The notes under the pieces were generated by a model, which was not told where the DNA came from, made no database searches, and saw only the letters and a list, made by a program, of their open reading frames with translations. A DNA stretch of 48,904 nt from Kribbella turkmenica (lineage in GTDB: Bacteria; Actinomycetota; Actinomycetes; Propionibacteriales; Kribbellaceae): assembly GCF_004348725.1 (NCBI RefSeq), contig NZ_SMKR01000035.1, positions 1-48,904 of the forward strand. The letters are read 5' to 3'. The position numbers and the translations under genes are program-made. Below, one piece after another: positions 8,274 to 17,205 of the stretch. The stretch's first letter is position 1. Each line of letters begins with the position of its first letter.

Positions 8274-9704
8274 CTACCGGGCCACTGTAAGCGAAGCCAG
8301 AGTGAAGCCGCCGTCGGTGGCGAACAGGCCCGGCCGGCAGGCACCTGGCTCGTACCTTCGGAAACTCAGCGCGACGCGGTCGTCGACCACCACCTGCCCG
8401 GTCGTCCCGTCCAGCAGCACCTGCACGGTATGCACGCCGGGCGGCAATGGACACGCACGCTCCAGCTCCACCGCGTACGGCACGTCGCCATCCACCTGCC
8501 ACTGCGCCGGACCGGTTCGGCCGCGCGGCCACCGGTCGAGCACGATCCGGCCTCGCTGCGGCTCCAGTCGTACGACGGTCCCGTCCTCACCGTCCGCACC
8601 GGCGTGCAGCAACACGCCGAATGCCTGCGTGCCGGCCTCCACGTCGGCCCTCACCGTGATCAGGCATCGTTCAGGCACCGGGTCCCCGATCCATGCGGCG
8701 TACCGGTCGACCGCTCCCTCCCCGGGCTTTGTGGCCGCACCGTCGACCGCCGCCAGCTTCACCTGCTCCGCATCCGAAAAGGCCGCGAGGATCTCCGCAG
8801 GAAGGCCGAACGCGAGGGTGCCGTCATCCTCCTGCCGCGCTTCGAGTACGGCGAGATCGCCGGCCCACTGCCACGAACCGGCATCGCAATCCCCTTGTTT
8901 CGTGGGGATCCAGCCGATGAAGAACCGTCGACCCGCGTGCTCGACGGACTTGGCCGCGTAGAACGCCCGACCGTCGACGGTGTCCCGCCTCGGCGCTAGC
9001 CATGGACCGTCCGGCCCGCGTGCGATCCGGTACCGCGTCTGGAACGCGTCGGTGAACTCGGAGTACACCAGGTACCACCAGTCGCCCCACCGGAACACGT
9101 CCGGGCACTCCTGCGTGATGAACCGGTGCGGCTCCCACAACGGATCCGCGAGCTCCCACTGTTCAAGATCGGTCGACGTCAACCGCGCGACCACACCACG
9201 CCGACGAGCGGGCGAATCGGTGTACCGAGCGGCCAGCACCATCTGCCACGGCTCGTCGGGCGCAGTCCGGTACACGAACGGATCCCGCCAGTCCTGCGGC
9301 ATGTACCCAGCCGGCGCCCCGAAGGTGTGCGCAGGCAGCTTCGTCCACTCCGTCGGATCGCCGTCACTGACCGCGTGGCAGACGACCTGGAAGGCACCGT
9401 CCGCGTCCCCGCGCCGCGGGTTGTGCCCGGTGTAGAAGAGGTGCAGCCGCGAGCCGTCCGTAACCACACTGCCCGTGTAGCAGTCGAAGTCCTCGGCATC
9501 ACGATCCCCGGCCTGCAGTACGACGCCGTGGTCGGTGAAGTGCACGAAGTCGGTGGTGGACACCAGCGCCCACGGCATACCGCTCGCACCGTCCGTCGGA
9601 TCCCCGGGTCGCTCGTCCAACAGGTAGAACAACCAGATCCGCTCTGCGTGGCTGAACGGGATCACGTCACCGACGAAGCCCGACACGGGCCGCCAGTGGA
9701 TCAC
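8274..9704 (-). CDS. GH32 family glycoside hydrolase (fructan/sucrose-type), intracellular
   Basis: 476 residues with no signal peptide. GH32 enzymes hydrolyse beta-fructosidic bonds with a retaining mechanism on a five-bladed propeller. The three acidic residues are visible: the nucleophile region HWRPVSGFVGDVIPF (Asp13; a variant of the usual WMNDPNG), the transition-state stabiliser in DWRDPFV (Arg140-Asp141) and the acid/base in TQECPDVF (Glu199-Cys200). The C-terminal beta-sandwich ends FATDGGFTLASLTVA. The altered first motif suggests a divergent subfamily. The GTG start at 9704 overlaps the lacI stop by four bases (GTGA), so the two are translationally coupled. Confidence 0.88.
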   Translation of the reverse strand: MIHWRPVSGFVGDVIPFSHAERIWLFYLLDERPGDPTDGASGMPWALVSTTDFVHFTDHGVVLQAGDRDAEDFDCYTGSVVTDGSRLHLFYTGHNPRRGDADGAFQVVCHAVSDGDPTEWTKLPAHTFGAPAGYMPQDWRDPFVYRTAPDEPWQMVLAARYTDSPARRRGVVARLTSTDLEQWELADPLWEPHRFITQECPDVFRWGDWWYLVYSEFTDAFQTRYRIARGPDGPWLAPRRDTVDGRAFYAAKSVEHAGRRFFIGWIPTKQGDCDAGSWQWAGDLAVLEARQEDDGTLAFGLPAEILAAFSDAEQVKLAAVDGAATKPGEGAVDRYAAWIGDPVPERCLITVRADVEAGTQAFGVLLHAGADGEDGTVVRLEPQRGRIVLDRWPRGRTGPAQWQVDGDVPYAVELERACPLPPGVHTVQVLLDGTTGQVVVDDRVALSFRRYEPGACRPGLFATDGGFTLASLTVAR

Positions 9705-10765
9705 CTCGGCCTGACCTTCGGTCGCGGGAGCCGGCGTGGTGGATCGCCGACCGACTCGCGTTCGATCAGCTCGCAGTCGACGATCACCCGCTCCGGTGCG
9801 TCGTCGGGCGCCGCCAGCACCAGTTCACCGGCTCGGCGGCCGAGCATCAGGTGCGGCAGCGCGGCGGTCGTCAACCCGGGCCGGACCTGATCCGCGACGT
9901 CCGGCTGGTCGTCGAAGCCGACGATGCTGACGTCGCCCGGGCAGTCCAGCCCGAGCGCGTGCAGGGCGAGCATCGCGCCGATCGCCATCCGGTCGTTGCC
10001 GCAGACCAGCGCGGTCGACCCGTGCTCGACCACGACCTCGGTCGCCAGGTCGTAACCGGATCCGATCTGGTAGTTGCCGTACCGGTGCACCAGATCGGCG
10101 GGACGCAGCCCGGCCGCCCGTGCGGCGTCGTCGAACCCACGTCGGCGTTCCTTGCAGGCGTAATCGTTGCGCATGCCGCCGAGGAAGGCGACCTCGCGAT
10201 GCCCCCGCTCGAACACCGACGCCGCCGCGGCGCGGCCACCGGCGTACTCGTCGGCCAGCAGGATCGTGTCGGCGTGGCCCTCCTCGGGCCAGCAGTTGAC
10301 GAAGATCGTCCGGATCCCGTCCAGGCGGGGGCTGCGGTGCAGCGGCTTCGGTGACAGCGACGCGTACACGATCGCCGCGACGCCCTGACCGACCAGACTC
10401 GCCACCGCGCTGTCGCCCTGCTCCGGATCGCCGGTCGTGTCCACGACCATGCACACGTACCCCGCGGGCTGGACCACCTGTTGCAGGCCGAGCACGATCA
10501 AGCCGGCGTACGGCTGCGAGACGATCCCGCTGGTCACGACGCCGACCGTGAACGACCTGTTGGACCGCAGCAGCTGAGCCGCCCGGTTCGGGACGAAGTC
10601 GAGCTCGGCGGCGGCCTCCAGCACGCGCCGCCTGGTCTCCTCGGCCACCGCGACGTCGCGGCGGTCGTTGAGCACGAACGAGACGGTCGGCTGCGACACC
10701 CCCGCGCGACGAGCGACGTCGGTCATCGTGACGCGTTTCGGCCGGCCGGCCGGCTGCTTCGCCAT
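9701..10765 (-). CDS. LacI-family transcriptional repressor of the fructan locus
   Basis: 354 residues from ATG 10765, after AAGGGGA. The N-terminal helix-turn-helix is TMTDVARRAGVSQPTVSFVL, followed by the hinge FVPNRAAQLLRSNRS and a periplasmic-binding-protein-like effector domain (TVGVVTSGIVSQPYAGLI; CGNDRMAIGAMLALHALGL; DVSIVGFDDQPDVADQVRPG). It heads an operon with the GH32 gene and is divergent from the importer operon. Two identical palindromes lie between the operons, so it very probably represses both. The inducer is likely fructose, sucrose or a fructo-oligosaccharide (inference). Confidence 0.92.
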   Translation of the reverse strand: MAKQPAGRPKRVTMTDVARRAGVSQPTVSFVLNDRRDVAVAEETRRRVLEAAAELDFVPNRAAQLLRSNRSFTVGVVTSGIVSQPYAGLIVLGLQQVVQPAGYVCMVVDTTGDPEQGDSAVASLVGQGVAAIVYASLSPKPLHRSPRLDGIRTIFVNCWPEEGHADTILLADEYAGGRAAAASVFERGHREVAFLGGMRNDYACKERRRGFDDAARAAGLRPADLVHRYGNYQIGSGYDLATEVVVEHGSTALVCGNDRMAIGAMLALHALGLDCPGDVSIVGFDDQPDVADQVRPGLTTAALPHLMLGRRAGELVLAAPDDAPERVIVDCELIERESVGDPPRRLPRPKVRPR

Positions 10766-10824
10766 GGTTCCCCTTCACGGTGCACGGCGTCTCCGCCGTC
10801 GCCATCTTCTATCACAACGAGGCC

Positions 10825-10836
10825 CAATACGTATTG
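10825..10836. promoter_or_regulatory. LacI-type operator 1
   Basis: Perfect 12-bp palindrome CAATACGTATTG. It overlaps the putative -35 (TTGCGC, 10834-10839) of the importer operon and lies about 13 bases upstream of a possible -10 (TAGAAG on the minus strand, 10806-10811) for lacI, so occupation would shut both promoters. Confidence 0.75.
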
Positions 10837-10863
10837 CGCCTCACCGTACAGCACTGCTACCGT
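10834..10863 (+). promoter_or_regulatory. Putative promoter of the fructan importer operon
   Basis: TTGCGC (10834-10839), 18-bp spacer, TACCGT (10858-10863). It is flanked by the two operators, the second falling on the expected transcription start. Confidence 0.45.
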
Positions 10864-10870
10864 CCCGGCT

Positions 10871-10882
10871 CAATACGTATTG
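10871..10882. promoter_or_regulatory. LacI-type operator 2
   Basis: Second copy of CAATACGTATTG, 46 bp centre to centre from the first, which puts the two sites close to the same face of the helix and permits cooperative binding. It lies just downstream of the putative -10. Confidence 0.75.
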
Positions 10883-10924
10883 GGCGGCGCGCCGGGCCGC
10901 CTGAGGGGTCAAGGAGGCATTCCC

Positions 10925-12328
10925 ATGACAGGTATCCATCCCCCCGGTGGTTCGTTCACCCGCCGCACCCTGCTGAGAGCCGGAGCCGGTGGTCTCGGCC
11001 TGGCCGCGCTCGCCGACCTGGCCGCGTGCAGCAACGACAGCAGCGGCTCGTCGAAGTCGCTGAAGATGCTGTACTTCGGCGAGCAGGCGCAGGCGACCCA
11101 ACTGCAGAACCGGTTGCAGCCGCAGATCAGCAGGCTCGACCCGGGCATGAAGTTCGAGATCTCCGCCATCAACGGCACGGACTGGAACGACTTCCTCGCC
11201 AAGGTGCTGACCCAGATCGCCGCCGGCACGCCGCCGGACATCATCAGCGTCGCCACCGAGGGCCTGCAGCTGATGGCCTCGAAGGAGCTGGCGATTCCGC
11301 TCGACGATTACGTCACCAGAGACCTCGACGCGCTCAAGGAGTACTTCGCCGACATCCACCCGGCGCTGGTCGAGTCGATGATGTACCAGGGCCACCTGTG
11401 GGAGCTGCCGGACAGCTTCAACGCCGGCAACATGTTCTACAGCACGGGCCTCTTCCAGCGCGCGGGCGTCGTACCGCCGACCCCGGACTGGACCCTCGAC
11501 GACTTCGAGACGGCGGCGACCAGGATCGCCAGGTTCCAGGGCATCAACGCCTTCGGCTGGGTGGTCCGGTTGTGGGGCAGCTGGACGTCGTTCATGTACG
11601 CCAACAACGCCAACCTGCTCGAGGAGGGCAAGTACGACGGCGGCGACTGGCTGTGGAGCAAGGCGTACGCCGGCGACGCTGCCGCCGCCGGCCGCAAGGG
11701 CGGCTGGAAGTGGGGCGCGCCGACGGCGAACTCCGAGGCCACGGTCGAGGCGCTCGACTACATGATCGAGCTGACCAGGAAGGGGCTCTCGCCGTCGCCC
11801 GATGTCGGCGGTGGCGGCACGCTGCAGGGGCTGTTCGCGTCCAACCGGATCGGGATGTCGATCGGTGGCGGGTTCTGGGCCGGCGGCCTGACCAACGCCG
11901 GGATGAAGAACGGCAGCTTCGACGTCACGATGTTCCCGAGGTGGAAGAGTCAGCGGCACCTGTTCGGCGCCGGAGGATACGCGATCTTCAAGTCGTCGAA
12001 GAAGAAGGACCTGGCCTGGGAGGTCCTGAAGCTGCTGGTCAAGCCGGACTCCTTCGACCTGGTGTTCCCCGGCAACGTCACCACGCCCGGCCGCAAGTCC
12101 CTGGTGACGGCAGCGCGGTACGCGAAGACGGGGCCGAAGCACTGGTCGGTCTTCTACGACACGCTGACCGAACACCCCGACACCGCGCCGATTCCGGCAC
12201 CGCCGTACTACAACGCGCTCGCGACGGCGCTGAACCAGCGGACCACCGAGGCGATCTCGTCCGGTAAGGCGAAGGCTGCGCTCGACGGGTTGCAGTCCGA
12301 CCTCGAGAAGGCGGCGGGGGCTGGCTGA
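10925..12328 (+). CDS. ABC transporter substrate-binding lipoprotein (carbohydrate, Tat-type signal)
   Basis: 467 residues from ATG 10925, eight bases after a perfect AAGGAGG (10911-10917). The signal carries a twin-arginine motif (TRRTLLRAGAGGLGLAAL) and a lipobox (LAACS), so it is probably exported folded by Tat and lipid-anchored. The mature part is a family 1 solute-binding protein (ISAINGTDWNDFLAKVLTQI; GTPPDIISVATEGLQ; FGAGGYAIFKSSKKKDLAWE). It should capture fructo-oligosaccharides or sucrose for the permeases that follow, judged only from the flanking GH32 genes. Confidence 0.9.
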   Translation: MTGIHPPGGSFTRRTLLRAGAGGLGLAALADLAACSNDSSGSSKSLKMLYFGEQAQATQLQNRLQPQISRLDPGMKFEISAINGTDWNDFLAKVLTQIAAGTPPDIISVATEGLQLMASKELAIPLDDYVTRDLDALKEYFADIHPALVESMMYQGHLWELPDSFNAGNMFYSTGLFQRAGVVPPTPDWTLDDFETAATRIARFQGINAFGWVVRLWGSWTSFMYANNANLLEEGKYDGGDWLWSKAYAGDAAAAGRKGGWKWGAPTANSEATVEALDYMIELTRKGLSPSPDVGGGGTLQGLFASNRIGMSIGGGFWAGGLTNAGMKNGSFDVTMFPRWKSQRHLFGAGGYAIFKSSKKKDLAWEVLKLLVKPDSFDLVFPGNVTTPGRKSLVTAARYAKTGPKHWSVFYDTLTEHPDTAPIPAPPYYNALATALNQRTTEAISSGKAKAALDGLQSDLEKAAGAG

Positions 12329-13260
12329 TGGCTGTCGTCACCGCGGAGGTACGGAACACGGTCGTGAAGCGGCACCGGCATCCGGCCGCGCACGGCGAGG
12401 CCCCGTTCGGGTTCGCGATGATCGCGCTGTCGGTGCTGTTCGTGGCGGTCTTCACCGCGATCCCGATCGTCGCGTCGCTGGGGCTGTCGTTCTTCTCCTG
12501 GGACGTGATCTCGACACCGGAGTTCGTCGGGCTGGAGAACTACCAGCGATTGCTGCACGACGGGCCGGTGCTCAAGTCGTTCGGCGTGACGCTCGGGATG
12601 GCCGTCGCGATCGTCGTACTGCAGCTGGTCCTCGGCCTCGGGCTGGCGGTCCTGGTCAACCAGCGCAGGCTCATCTGGGTCCGGACGGCGTTCCGTACGG
12701 CCTTCTACCTGCCGCTGCTCGCCTCGACGGCGGCCGTGTCGATCTTCATGGGCTACCTGTTCGACTACAAGTTCGGCGTCGTGAACTACTACCTCGGGCT
12801 GCTCGGCATACCGAACGTGCCGTGGCTGACCAGCGGATTCGCGGCGGCCACGACGATCGTCCTGATCGCGGTGTGGCAGCAGGTCGGGTTCACGTTCGTC
12901 CTGTTCGTCGCCTCGTTGATGTCGGTGCCCACCGACGTCCTCGAGGCCGCGCAGATCGACGGGGCCGGGCCATTGCGGACGCTGTTCCGGATCAAGGTCC
13001 CGTTGATCAGCCCGACCATCCTGTTCGCCGCGGTCGTCGCCCTGATCAACGCGATGCAGCTGTTCGACCAGCCGTACATCATGACCAAGGGCGGCCCGGG
13101 GTCGGCGACCACGACGGTGACGATCTCGATGTACCAGAAGGGCTTCCAGAACCTGCAGTTCGGGTACGGCTCGGCGATCGCGATCGTGCTGCTGGCGGCG
13201 ATCCTGGTGATCACCGGGCTGCAGTTCCTCGCGGCACGAAAGCTGGTGTTCTACCGATGA
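12328..13260 (+). CDS. ABC transporter permease, MalF-type
   Basis: 310 residues; the ATG shares its A with the stop of the binding-protein gene (TGATG). Six hydrophobic segments are seen, starting FGFAMIALSVLFVAVFTAIP. The EAA loop that contacts the ATPase is LEAAQIDGAGPLRTLFRIKV. After it comes the conserved LFDQPYIMTKGGPGSATTTV of carbohydrate permeases. No ATPase gene is present in the locus; like many actinobacterial sugar importers it probably shares a multipurpose ATPase (MsiK type) encoded elsewhere. Confidence 0.92.
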   Translation: MAVVTAEVRNTVVKRHRHPAAHGEAPFGFAMIALSVLFVAVFTAIPIVASLGLSFFSWDVISTPEFVGLENYQRLLHDGPVLKSFGVTLGMAVAIVVLQLVLGLGLAVLVNQRRLIWVRTAFRTAFYLPLLASTAAVSIFMGYLFDYKFGVVNYYLGLLGIPNVPWLTSGFAAATTIVLIAVWQQVGFTFVLFVASLMSVPTDVLEAAQIDGAGPLRTLFRIKVPLISPTILFAAVVALINAMQLFDQPYIMTKGGPGSATTTVTISMYQKGFQNLQFGYGSAIAIVLLAAILVITGLQFLAARKLVFYR

Positions 13261-14096
13261 TCCGCTCCACCGGAACCCTCGCCCGGATCGGCCGGGTGAC
13301 CGGCCTCGTGGTGCTGGTGATCGCCGCGATGGTTGCCCTCGGCCCGTTGCTGTGGACGGTCACCACGTCGCTGCGGACGCCGGCCGAGGCGTTCGGCAAC
13401 CCACCGCAGTGGATCCCGCTGCACCCGGACTTCTCCAACTACAGCGCGGTCTTCGACCGGATCCCGATCGGCCGGTTCTTCCTGAACAGCGTGATCGTCA
13501 CCGGCCTGATCGTGGTCGGCCAGACGATCACCTGCACGCTGTCGGGGTACGCGTTCGCGATGGTCAGCTTCCCGGGGCGCTCGGTCATCTTCGGGATCTT
13601 CCTCGCCACGATGATGGTGCCGCTGCAGACGATCATCATCCCGGTGTTCGTGATCATCCGGTACCTCGGCCTGTCGGACAGTCCGTTGTCGCTGGTGGTC
13701 TCCGCCCTCGGCAGCGCATTCGGCACCTTCCTCATGCGCCAGTACTTCCTGCAGATGCCCAAGGAGCTCGGCGAGGCGGCGCGGATCGACGGCGCCGGCC
13801 ACTTCCACACCTTCCTGCTGATCTACGCCAAGATGGCCGCCCCGGCGATCGCCACGCTCGCGATCCTGAACTTCTCCGGCTTCTGGGCGGAGTTCTACCG
13901 GCCGCTGATCTTCCTGCAGTCGCAGGAGAACTTCACACTGCCGCTCGGACTGGTCGGCCTGCAGGGGAACCTCGGCACCGGCTCGATCTCGGTCGTACTG
14001 GCCGGCGTCGTACTGGCGATCCTGCCGAGCGTCGTCCTGTTCATCATCGCCCAGAGGTACTTCATCGCAGGCATCACGGCAGGAGCATCACGGTGA
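13257..14096 (+). CDS. ABC transporter permease, MalG-type
   Basis: 279 residues; ATG 13257 overlaps the previous stop as ATGA. Six membrane segments, with ILGLVVLVIAAM-type first helix (LVVLVIAAMVALGPLLWTV), the periplasmic loop TSLRTPAEAFGNPPQWIP, and the EAA loop GEAARIDGAGHFHTFLLIYA. The partner of the MalF-type permease; together they form the channel. Confidence 0.92.
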   Translation: MIRSTGTLARIGRVTGLVVLVIAAMVALGPLLWTVTTSLRTPAEAFGNPPQWIPLHPDFSNYSAVFDRIPIGRFFLNSVIVTGLIVVGQTITCTLSGYAFAMVSFPGRSVIFGIFLATMMVPLQTIIIPVFVIIRYLGLSDSPLSLVVSALGSAFGTFLMRQYFLQMPKELGEAARIDGAGHFHTFLLIYAKMAAPAIATLAILNFSGFWAEFYRPLIFLQSQENFTLPLGLVGLQGNLGTGSISVVLAGVVLAILPSVVLFIIAQRYFIAGITAGASR

Positions 14097-15436
14097 CCCA
14101 GACCCAGTCACAAGCCCAGACGGCAGCCCGGTCGGCCGCCGCGGTCGCGCATCTGCGCCCCGCGTTCCACATCCGGCCGCCGCGCGGGTACCTCAACGAC
14201 CCGAACGGGCCGATCGAAGTCGGTGACGACGTTCACCTGTACTTCCAGTCGCGGCCGACGCTCGACCTGCAGATGCCGGTCGAGTGGGGGCACGCGACCT
14301 CGCCCGACTACGTGCGCTGGACGCTGCACCGGCCCGCGATGGCCCCACAACCCGGTGGACCGGACACCGACGGCTGCTGGTCCGGCAACACGGTCCTCGA
14401 CGACAACCGGGTCCGCGCCTTCTACTCCGGGAACGTCGAGGGGCGCCCGTACCAGTCGGTGCTCACGGCCGTCTCGGACGACGGCGGGATGACGTTCGGG
14501 CCCGCGCGCCAGGTCGTGCCGGATCCGGAGCAGGCCCTCATGTTCCGCGATCCCTTCGTCTGGAGGGAGAACGACACGTGGTGGCTGGCCGTCGGTGCCG
14601 GGTTCGCCGACCGCGGCGCGAGCATCGCGCTGTACCGTTCGGCCGATCTGGAGCATTGGACGTACGAGGGCCCGCTCGCCGAGCTGCCCCGCGGGATCGC
14701 CGCCGGAGAGGACACCGGCGCCGCCTGGGAGTGCCCACAGGTGCTCACGCTCGACGGCCGCCGGATCGCCGTCGTCGCGTCCTGGTCACCGGAGCGCGGC
14801 CCCGCCGAGGTGCTGTCGTTCGACGTCGACGTCCGCGTGACGCCGCAGCGCGTCGACCACGGCACGAACTTCTACGCGGCCTCCGCCCTCCGGGACAGCC
14901 GTTTCGGCCCGCTCCTGTTCGGCTGGCTGACCGAAGGCCGCGACCGCCTTGGCTGGACGGACGACTGGGCCGGGGTGATCTCACTCCCCCGCGTCGTCCA
15001 CCTCGGCCCCGACGGATCGCTCCGCAGTACACCGGTACCGACCGTCGACACACTGCGCGCCGGTCCCGGCTCACCCGCCGACGGCGTCTCCACCGGCCCG
15101 CAGTGCGAGATCGCCGTACCCGAGGGGCCCGGGCAGGTGATCCTCCACTTCGGCGACCAGGAACGCCTGGTCGTCGAACTCGACACAGACACCGTCACGA
15201 TAGACCGCACCCACGCCAGCCTCGACAACCACGCTCACGGCGGCCGCATGCAGGTGATCGAAGCCTTCGACCCGACCTCAGGCGGCCCGGCCGCCCGCAT
15301 CTTCCTCGACGGCTCGGTCCTCGAAATCTTCACGAGCTCAGGCCGAGTCCTCAGCACCCGCGTCTATCCGACCACCCCGCCGCCCTGGCGCATCGAGGCC
15401 ACCGCGAACGCGCAGTACTGGCGCCTCGCGAGCTGA
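14093..15436 (+). CDS. GH32 beta-fructofuranosidase / exo-fructanase, intracellular
   Basis: 447 residues from GTG 14093 (GTGA overlap with the permease stop). All classical GH32 motifs are present: RGYLNDPNGP with nucleophile Asp36, MFRDPFVW with Arg152-Asp153, and AWECPQVL with acid/base Glu213-Cys214. The C-terminal sandwich contains FLDGSVLEIFTSSGRVLSTR, the usual invertase ending. No signal peptide, so imported sucrose or fructo-oligosaccharides are split in the cytoplasm. It differs from the minus-strand GH32 (short, divergent first motif), and the two probably act on different chain lengths or linkages (inference). Confidence 0.92.
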   Translation: MTQTQSQAQTAARSAAAVAHLRPAFHIRPPRGYLNDPNGPIEVGDDVHLYFQSRPTLDLQMPVEWGHATSPDYVRWTLHRPAMAPQPGGPDTDGCWSGNTVLDDNRVRAFYSGNVEGRPYQSVLTAVSDDGGMTFGPARQVVPDPEQALMFRDPFVWRENDTWWLAVGAGFADRGASIALYRSADLEHWTYEGPLAELPRGIAAGEDTGAAWECPQVLTLDGRRIAVVASWSPERGPAEVLSFDVDVRVTPQRVDHGTNFYAASALRDSRFGPLLFGWLTEGRDRLGWTDDWAGVISLPRVVHLGPDGSLRSTPVPTVDTLRAGPGSPADGVSTGPQCEIAVPEGPGQVILHFGDQERLVVELDTDTVTIDRTHASLDNHAHGGRMQVIEAFDPTSGGPAARIFLDGSVLEIFTSSGRVLSTRVYPTTPPPWRIEATANAQYWRLAS

Positions 15437-15512
15437 AACGGCCGGACGCACCAGGTGAGGACGCGCGGGTGGCCATCGGTACGGCGGTGTGTTCACCGTG
15501 TGCCGGGCGCGC

Positions 15513-16181
15513 CTACCGCTGCCGGACGGTGTAGGTCAGGTGCGTCACCCTCGGCGAAGGCTCCGCGCGAACCTGCTCCAGGGCCACGCGGGCTACGTCC
15601 ACGCCCTCGAACAGGCGGACTCCGGTGCCGAAGAGCACGGGCGACAGCGCGAGCGTGAACTCGTCGACCAGGTCGGCGTTCAAGTACTGGACGATTGTCT
15701 CCGCGCCGCCGGCGATGCGGACGTCGCGGTCGCCGGCGGCCTGCCTGGCCTGCTCGAGCGCGGCCTCGATGCCGTCGTTGACGAAGTGGAAGGTGGTCCC
15801 GCCCGGCCGCTCCCAGGGATCACGCTTCTCGTGCGTCACAACGAAGACCGGGGTGTGGAACGGCGCCTCCTCCGGCCACGCCAGCTCGCCTGCCTCGAAC
15901 ATGCGCTTGCCCATGACGTTCGCACCGATGCGCTCGTGCGTTCTCCGCGCGATGTCGTTGTCGAGTCCTTCCTCGCCGCCCTCGCCGAGCTTCAGGTTCT
16001 CCCGGAAGAACCGCTGCGGGAGGACCGCCTGGTGCAGTTCCGCCCACTGCGCCATCCAGCGCCGCACCCTCGGGTCGTCCTGCTTCCTGCCGGGCCCGAA
16101 GAGGTCCTCGACGGGCACCGCATCGGGCGCGATGAACCCGTCGAGCGACATCGTCACGCCGAAGAACACCTTTCCGGCCAT
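15513..16181 (-). CDS. Dihydrofolate reductase (RibD C-terminal) family protein
   Basis: 222 residues. It begins GKVFFGVTMSLDGFIAPDAV and contains GANVMGKRMFEAGE, HTPVFVVTHEKRDPW, VRIAGGAETIVQYLNADLVD and SPVLFGTGVRLFEG, all typical of RibD-C reductases. Third gene of an arsR-SRPBCC-ribD cassette; its ATG at 16181 abuts the SRPBCC stop. A similar enzyme lies at 6571-7152 in another context, but the two are not close copies. Substrate unknown. Confidence 0.87.
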   Translation of the reverse strand: MAGKVFFGVTMSLDGFIAPDAVPVEDLFGPGRKQDDPRVRRWMAQWAELHQAVLPQRFFRENLKLGEGGEEGLDNDIARRTHERIGANVMGKRMFEAGELAWPEEAPFHTPVFVVTHEKRDPWERPGGTTFHFVNDGIEAALEQARQAAGDRDVRIAGGAETIVQYLNADLVDEFTLALSPVLFGTGVRLFEGVDVARVALEQVRAEPSPRVTHLTYTVRQR

Positions 16182-16687
16182 CAGACTTCCATCTCCTCTC
16201 CGGACGACCTGGTGACGTATGCGGCCAGGTTGCCCAGGGTCTGCCGGCCGGCCTCCAGCGCGTGGTACTTCTCGACCGCCTCGTCGCGCAGTGCCTTGGT
16301 GGGGAACACCGTGCGCATCTCGATCCGGGTCGCCGTACCGTCGGACTCGAACGTGAGGAACGACTCGAAGGTGTTCGGATCGTCGCGAGACTCACCGTGC
16401 AGCAGCGCGATCCGCTCCGGCGGGGCGATCTCGGTCCAGGTGATCCACTCGGAGTAGTCCGTCCCGTCCGGTCCATGCAGCACGAAGTCCCACACCCCGC
16501 CGACGCGGAACTCGAACGACCGCGTGGTCGTGGTGAACTCCTCTGGGCCCCACCACCGTGACAGATGCCGCACCTCGGTGAACGCCTCGAACACCAGCTC
16601 ACGCGGGGCGTCGATCGACCGGGAGATCACGATCTCGCGGTCGGTCCTCGCCGGCTCCGTTCCCGCTTCCTGCCTGGCCCCTGCCAT
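16181..16687 (-). CDS. SRPBCC (AHSA1-like) domain protein
   Basis: 168 residues. The START/Bet v1-like fold is shown by REIVISRSIDAPRELVFEAF, HLSRWWGPEEFTTTT, FEFRVGGVWDFVLHGPDG, and ESFLTFESDGTATRIEMRTV. AHSA1-like proteins bind a hydrophobic ligand or client; the biochemical role of this subgroup, always found next to ArsR-type regulators, is not settled. The ATG overlaps the ArsR stop (TGATG), so they are translated together. Confidence 0.88.
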   Translation of the reverse strand: MAGARQEAGTEPARTDREIVISRSIDAPRELVFEAFTEVRHLSRWWGPEEFTTTTRSFEFRVGGVWDFVLHGPDGTDYSEWITWTEIAPPERIALLHGESRDDPNTFESFLTFESDGTATRIEMRTVFPTKALRDEAVEKYHALEAGRQTLGNLAAYVTRSSGEEMEV

Positions 16688-17028
16688 CAGTCATTCTCCT
16701 CGCGTCTGTTCAGGTCCTGCACGTAGGCGTCCAGCCGGTCGAAGCTCTCGTTCCAGTACTGCTCGAACCCGCCGGTCCACTCGTGGACCGGCCGCAGGCC
16801 GCGGGCGTCCAGGCCGTAGAGGCGCTGCTTGCCGGCCTTGCGGTCCCGCACCAGCCCCACCTCCCGGAGCACCCGCAGGTGCTTGGAGGCCCCTGGCTGC
16901 GTGATCCTCAGCTCCCGGGCCACTTCGGTCACCGGCCGCTCCCCCGCCCGCAGCAGGACGAGGATTTCCCGGCGCTGCGGCTCGGCGATCGCGTTGAAAA
17001 CGTCCGACGTGGTCGCAGCTCGTGCCAT
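16687..17028 (-). CDS. ArsR-family winged-helix regulator
   Basis: 113 residues: DVFNAIAEPQRREILVLLRA, then the recognition region ELRITQPGASKHLRVLREVG, then DRKAGKQRLYGLDARGLRP, and a C-terminal EWTGGFEQYWNESFDRLDAY. There is no metal-binding ELCVCDL motif, so this is a non-metal subgroup paired with SRPBCC proteins. Promoter elements directly abut the ATG, indicating a leaderless transcript and probable autoregulation. Confidence 0.9.
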   Translation of the reverse strand: MARAATTSDVFNAIAEPQRREILVLLRAGERPVTEVARELRITQPGASKHLRVLREVGLVRDRKAGKQRLYGLDARGLRPVHEWTGGFEQYWNESFDRLDAYVQDLNRREEND

Positions 17029-17034
17029 GCCACA

Positions 17035-17062
17035 ATCATATGCCCATATAGGAATGCGTCAA
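17035..17062 (-). promoter_or_regulatory. Leaderless promoter and palindrome of the ArsR cassette
   Basis: On the minus strand: TTGACG (17057-17062), 16-bp spacer, TATGAT (17035-17040), then six bases to the ATG at 17028. The spacer side carries the palindrome ATATGCCCATAT (17038-17049), a good site for autorepression by the ArsR protein. Confidence 0.55.
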
Positions 17063-17205
17063 GCCTAGGCCAGACAGACGCTCACACGTCGACCAGCTGT
17101 GGGCAGCCGTACCACCAGTCGCCCGCTGCCCGAGGGGAGACTGACCAGGACTGTCATGAGGCTCGGTACGGTTCGGAACGGTCGGCGGCTGCGCGATCTT
17201 GGTCA

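Noticed and set aside
10766..10924. Small plus-strand gene beginning MHGVSAVAIFYHNEAQY
   Set aside because: The frame lies across both operators and the promoter and has no ribosome-binding site.
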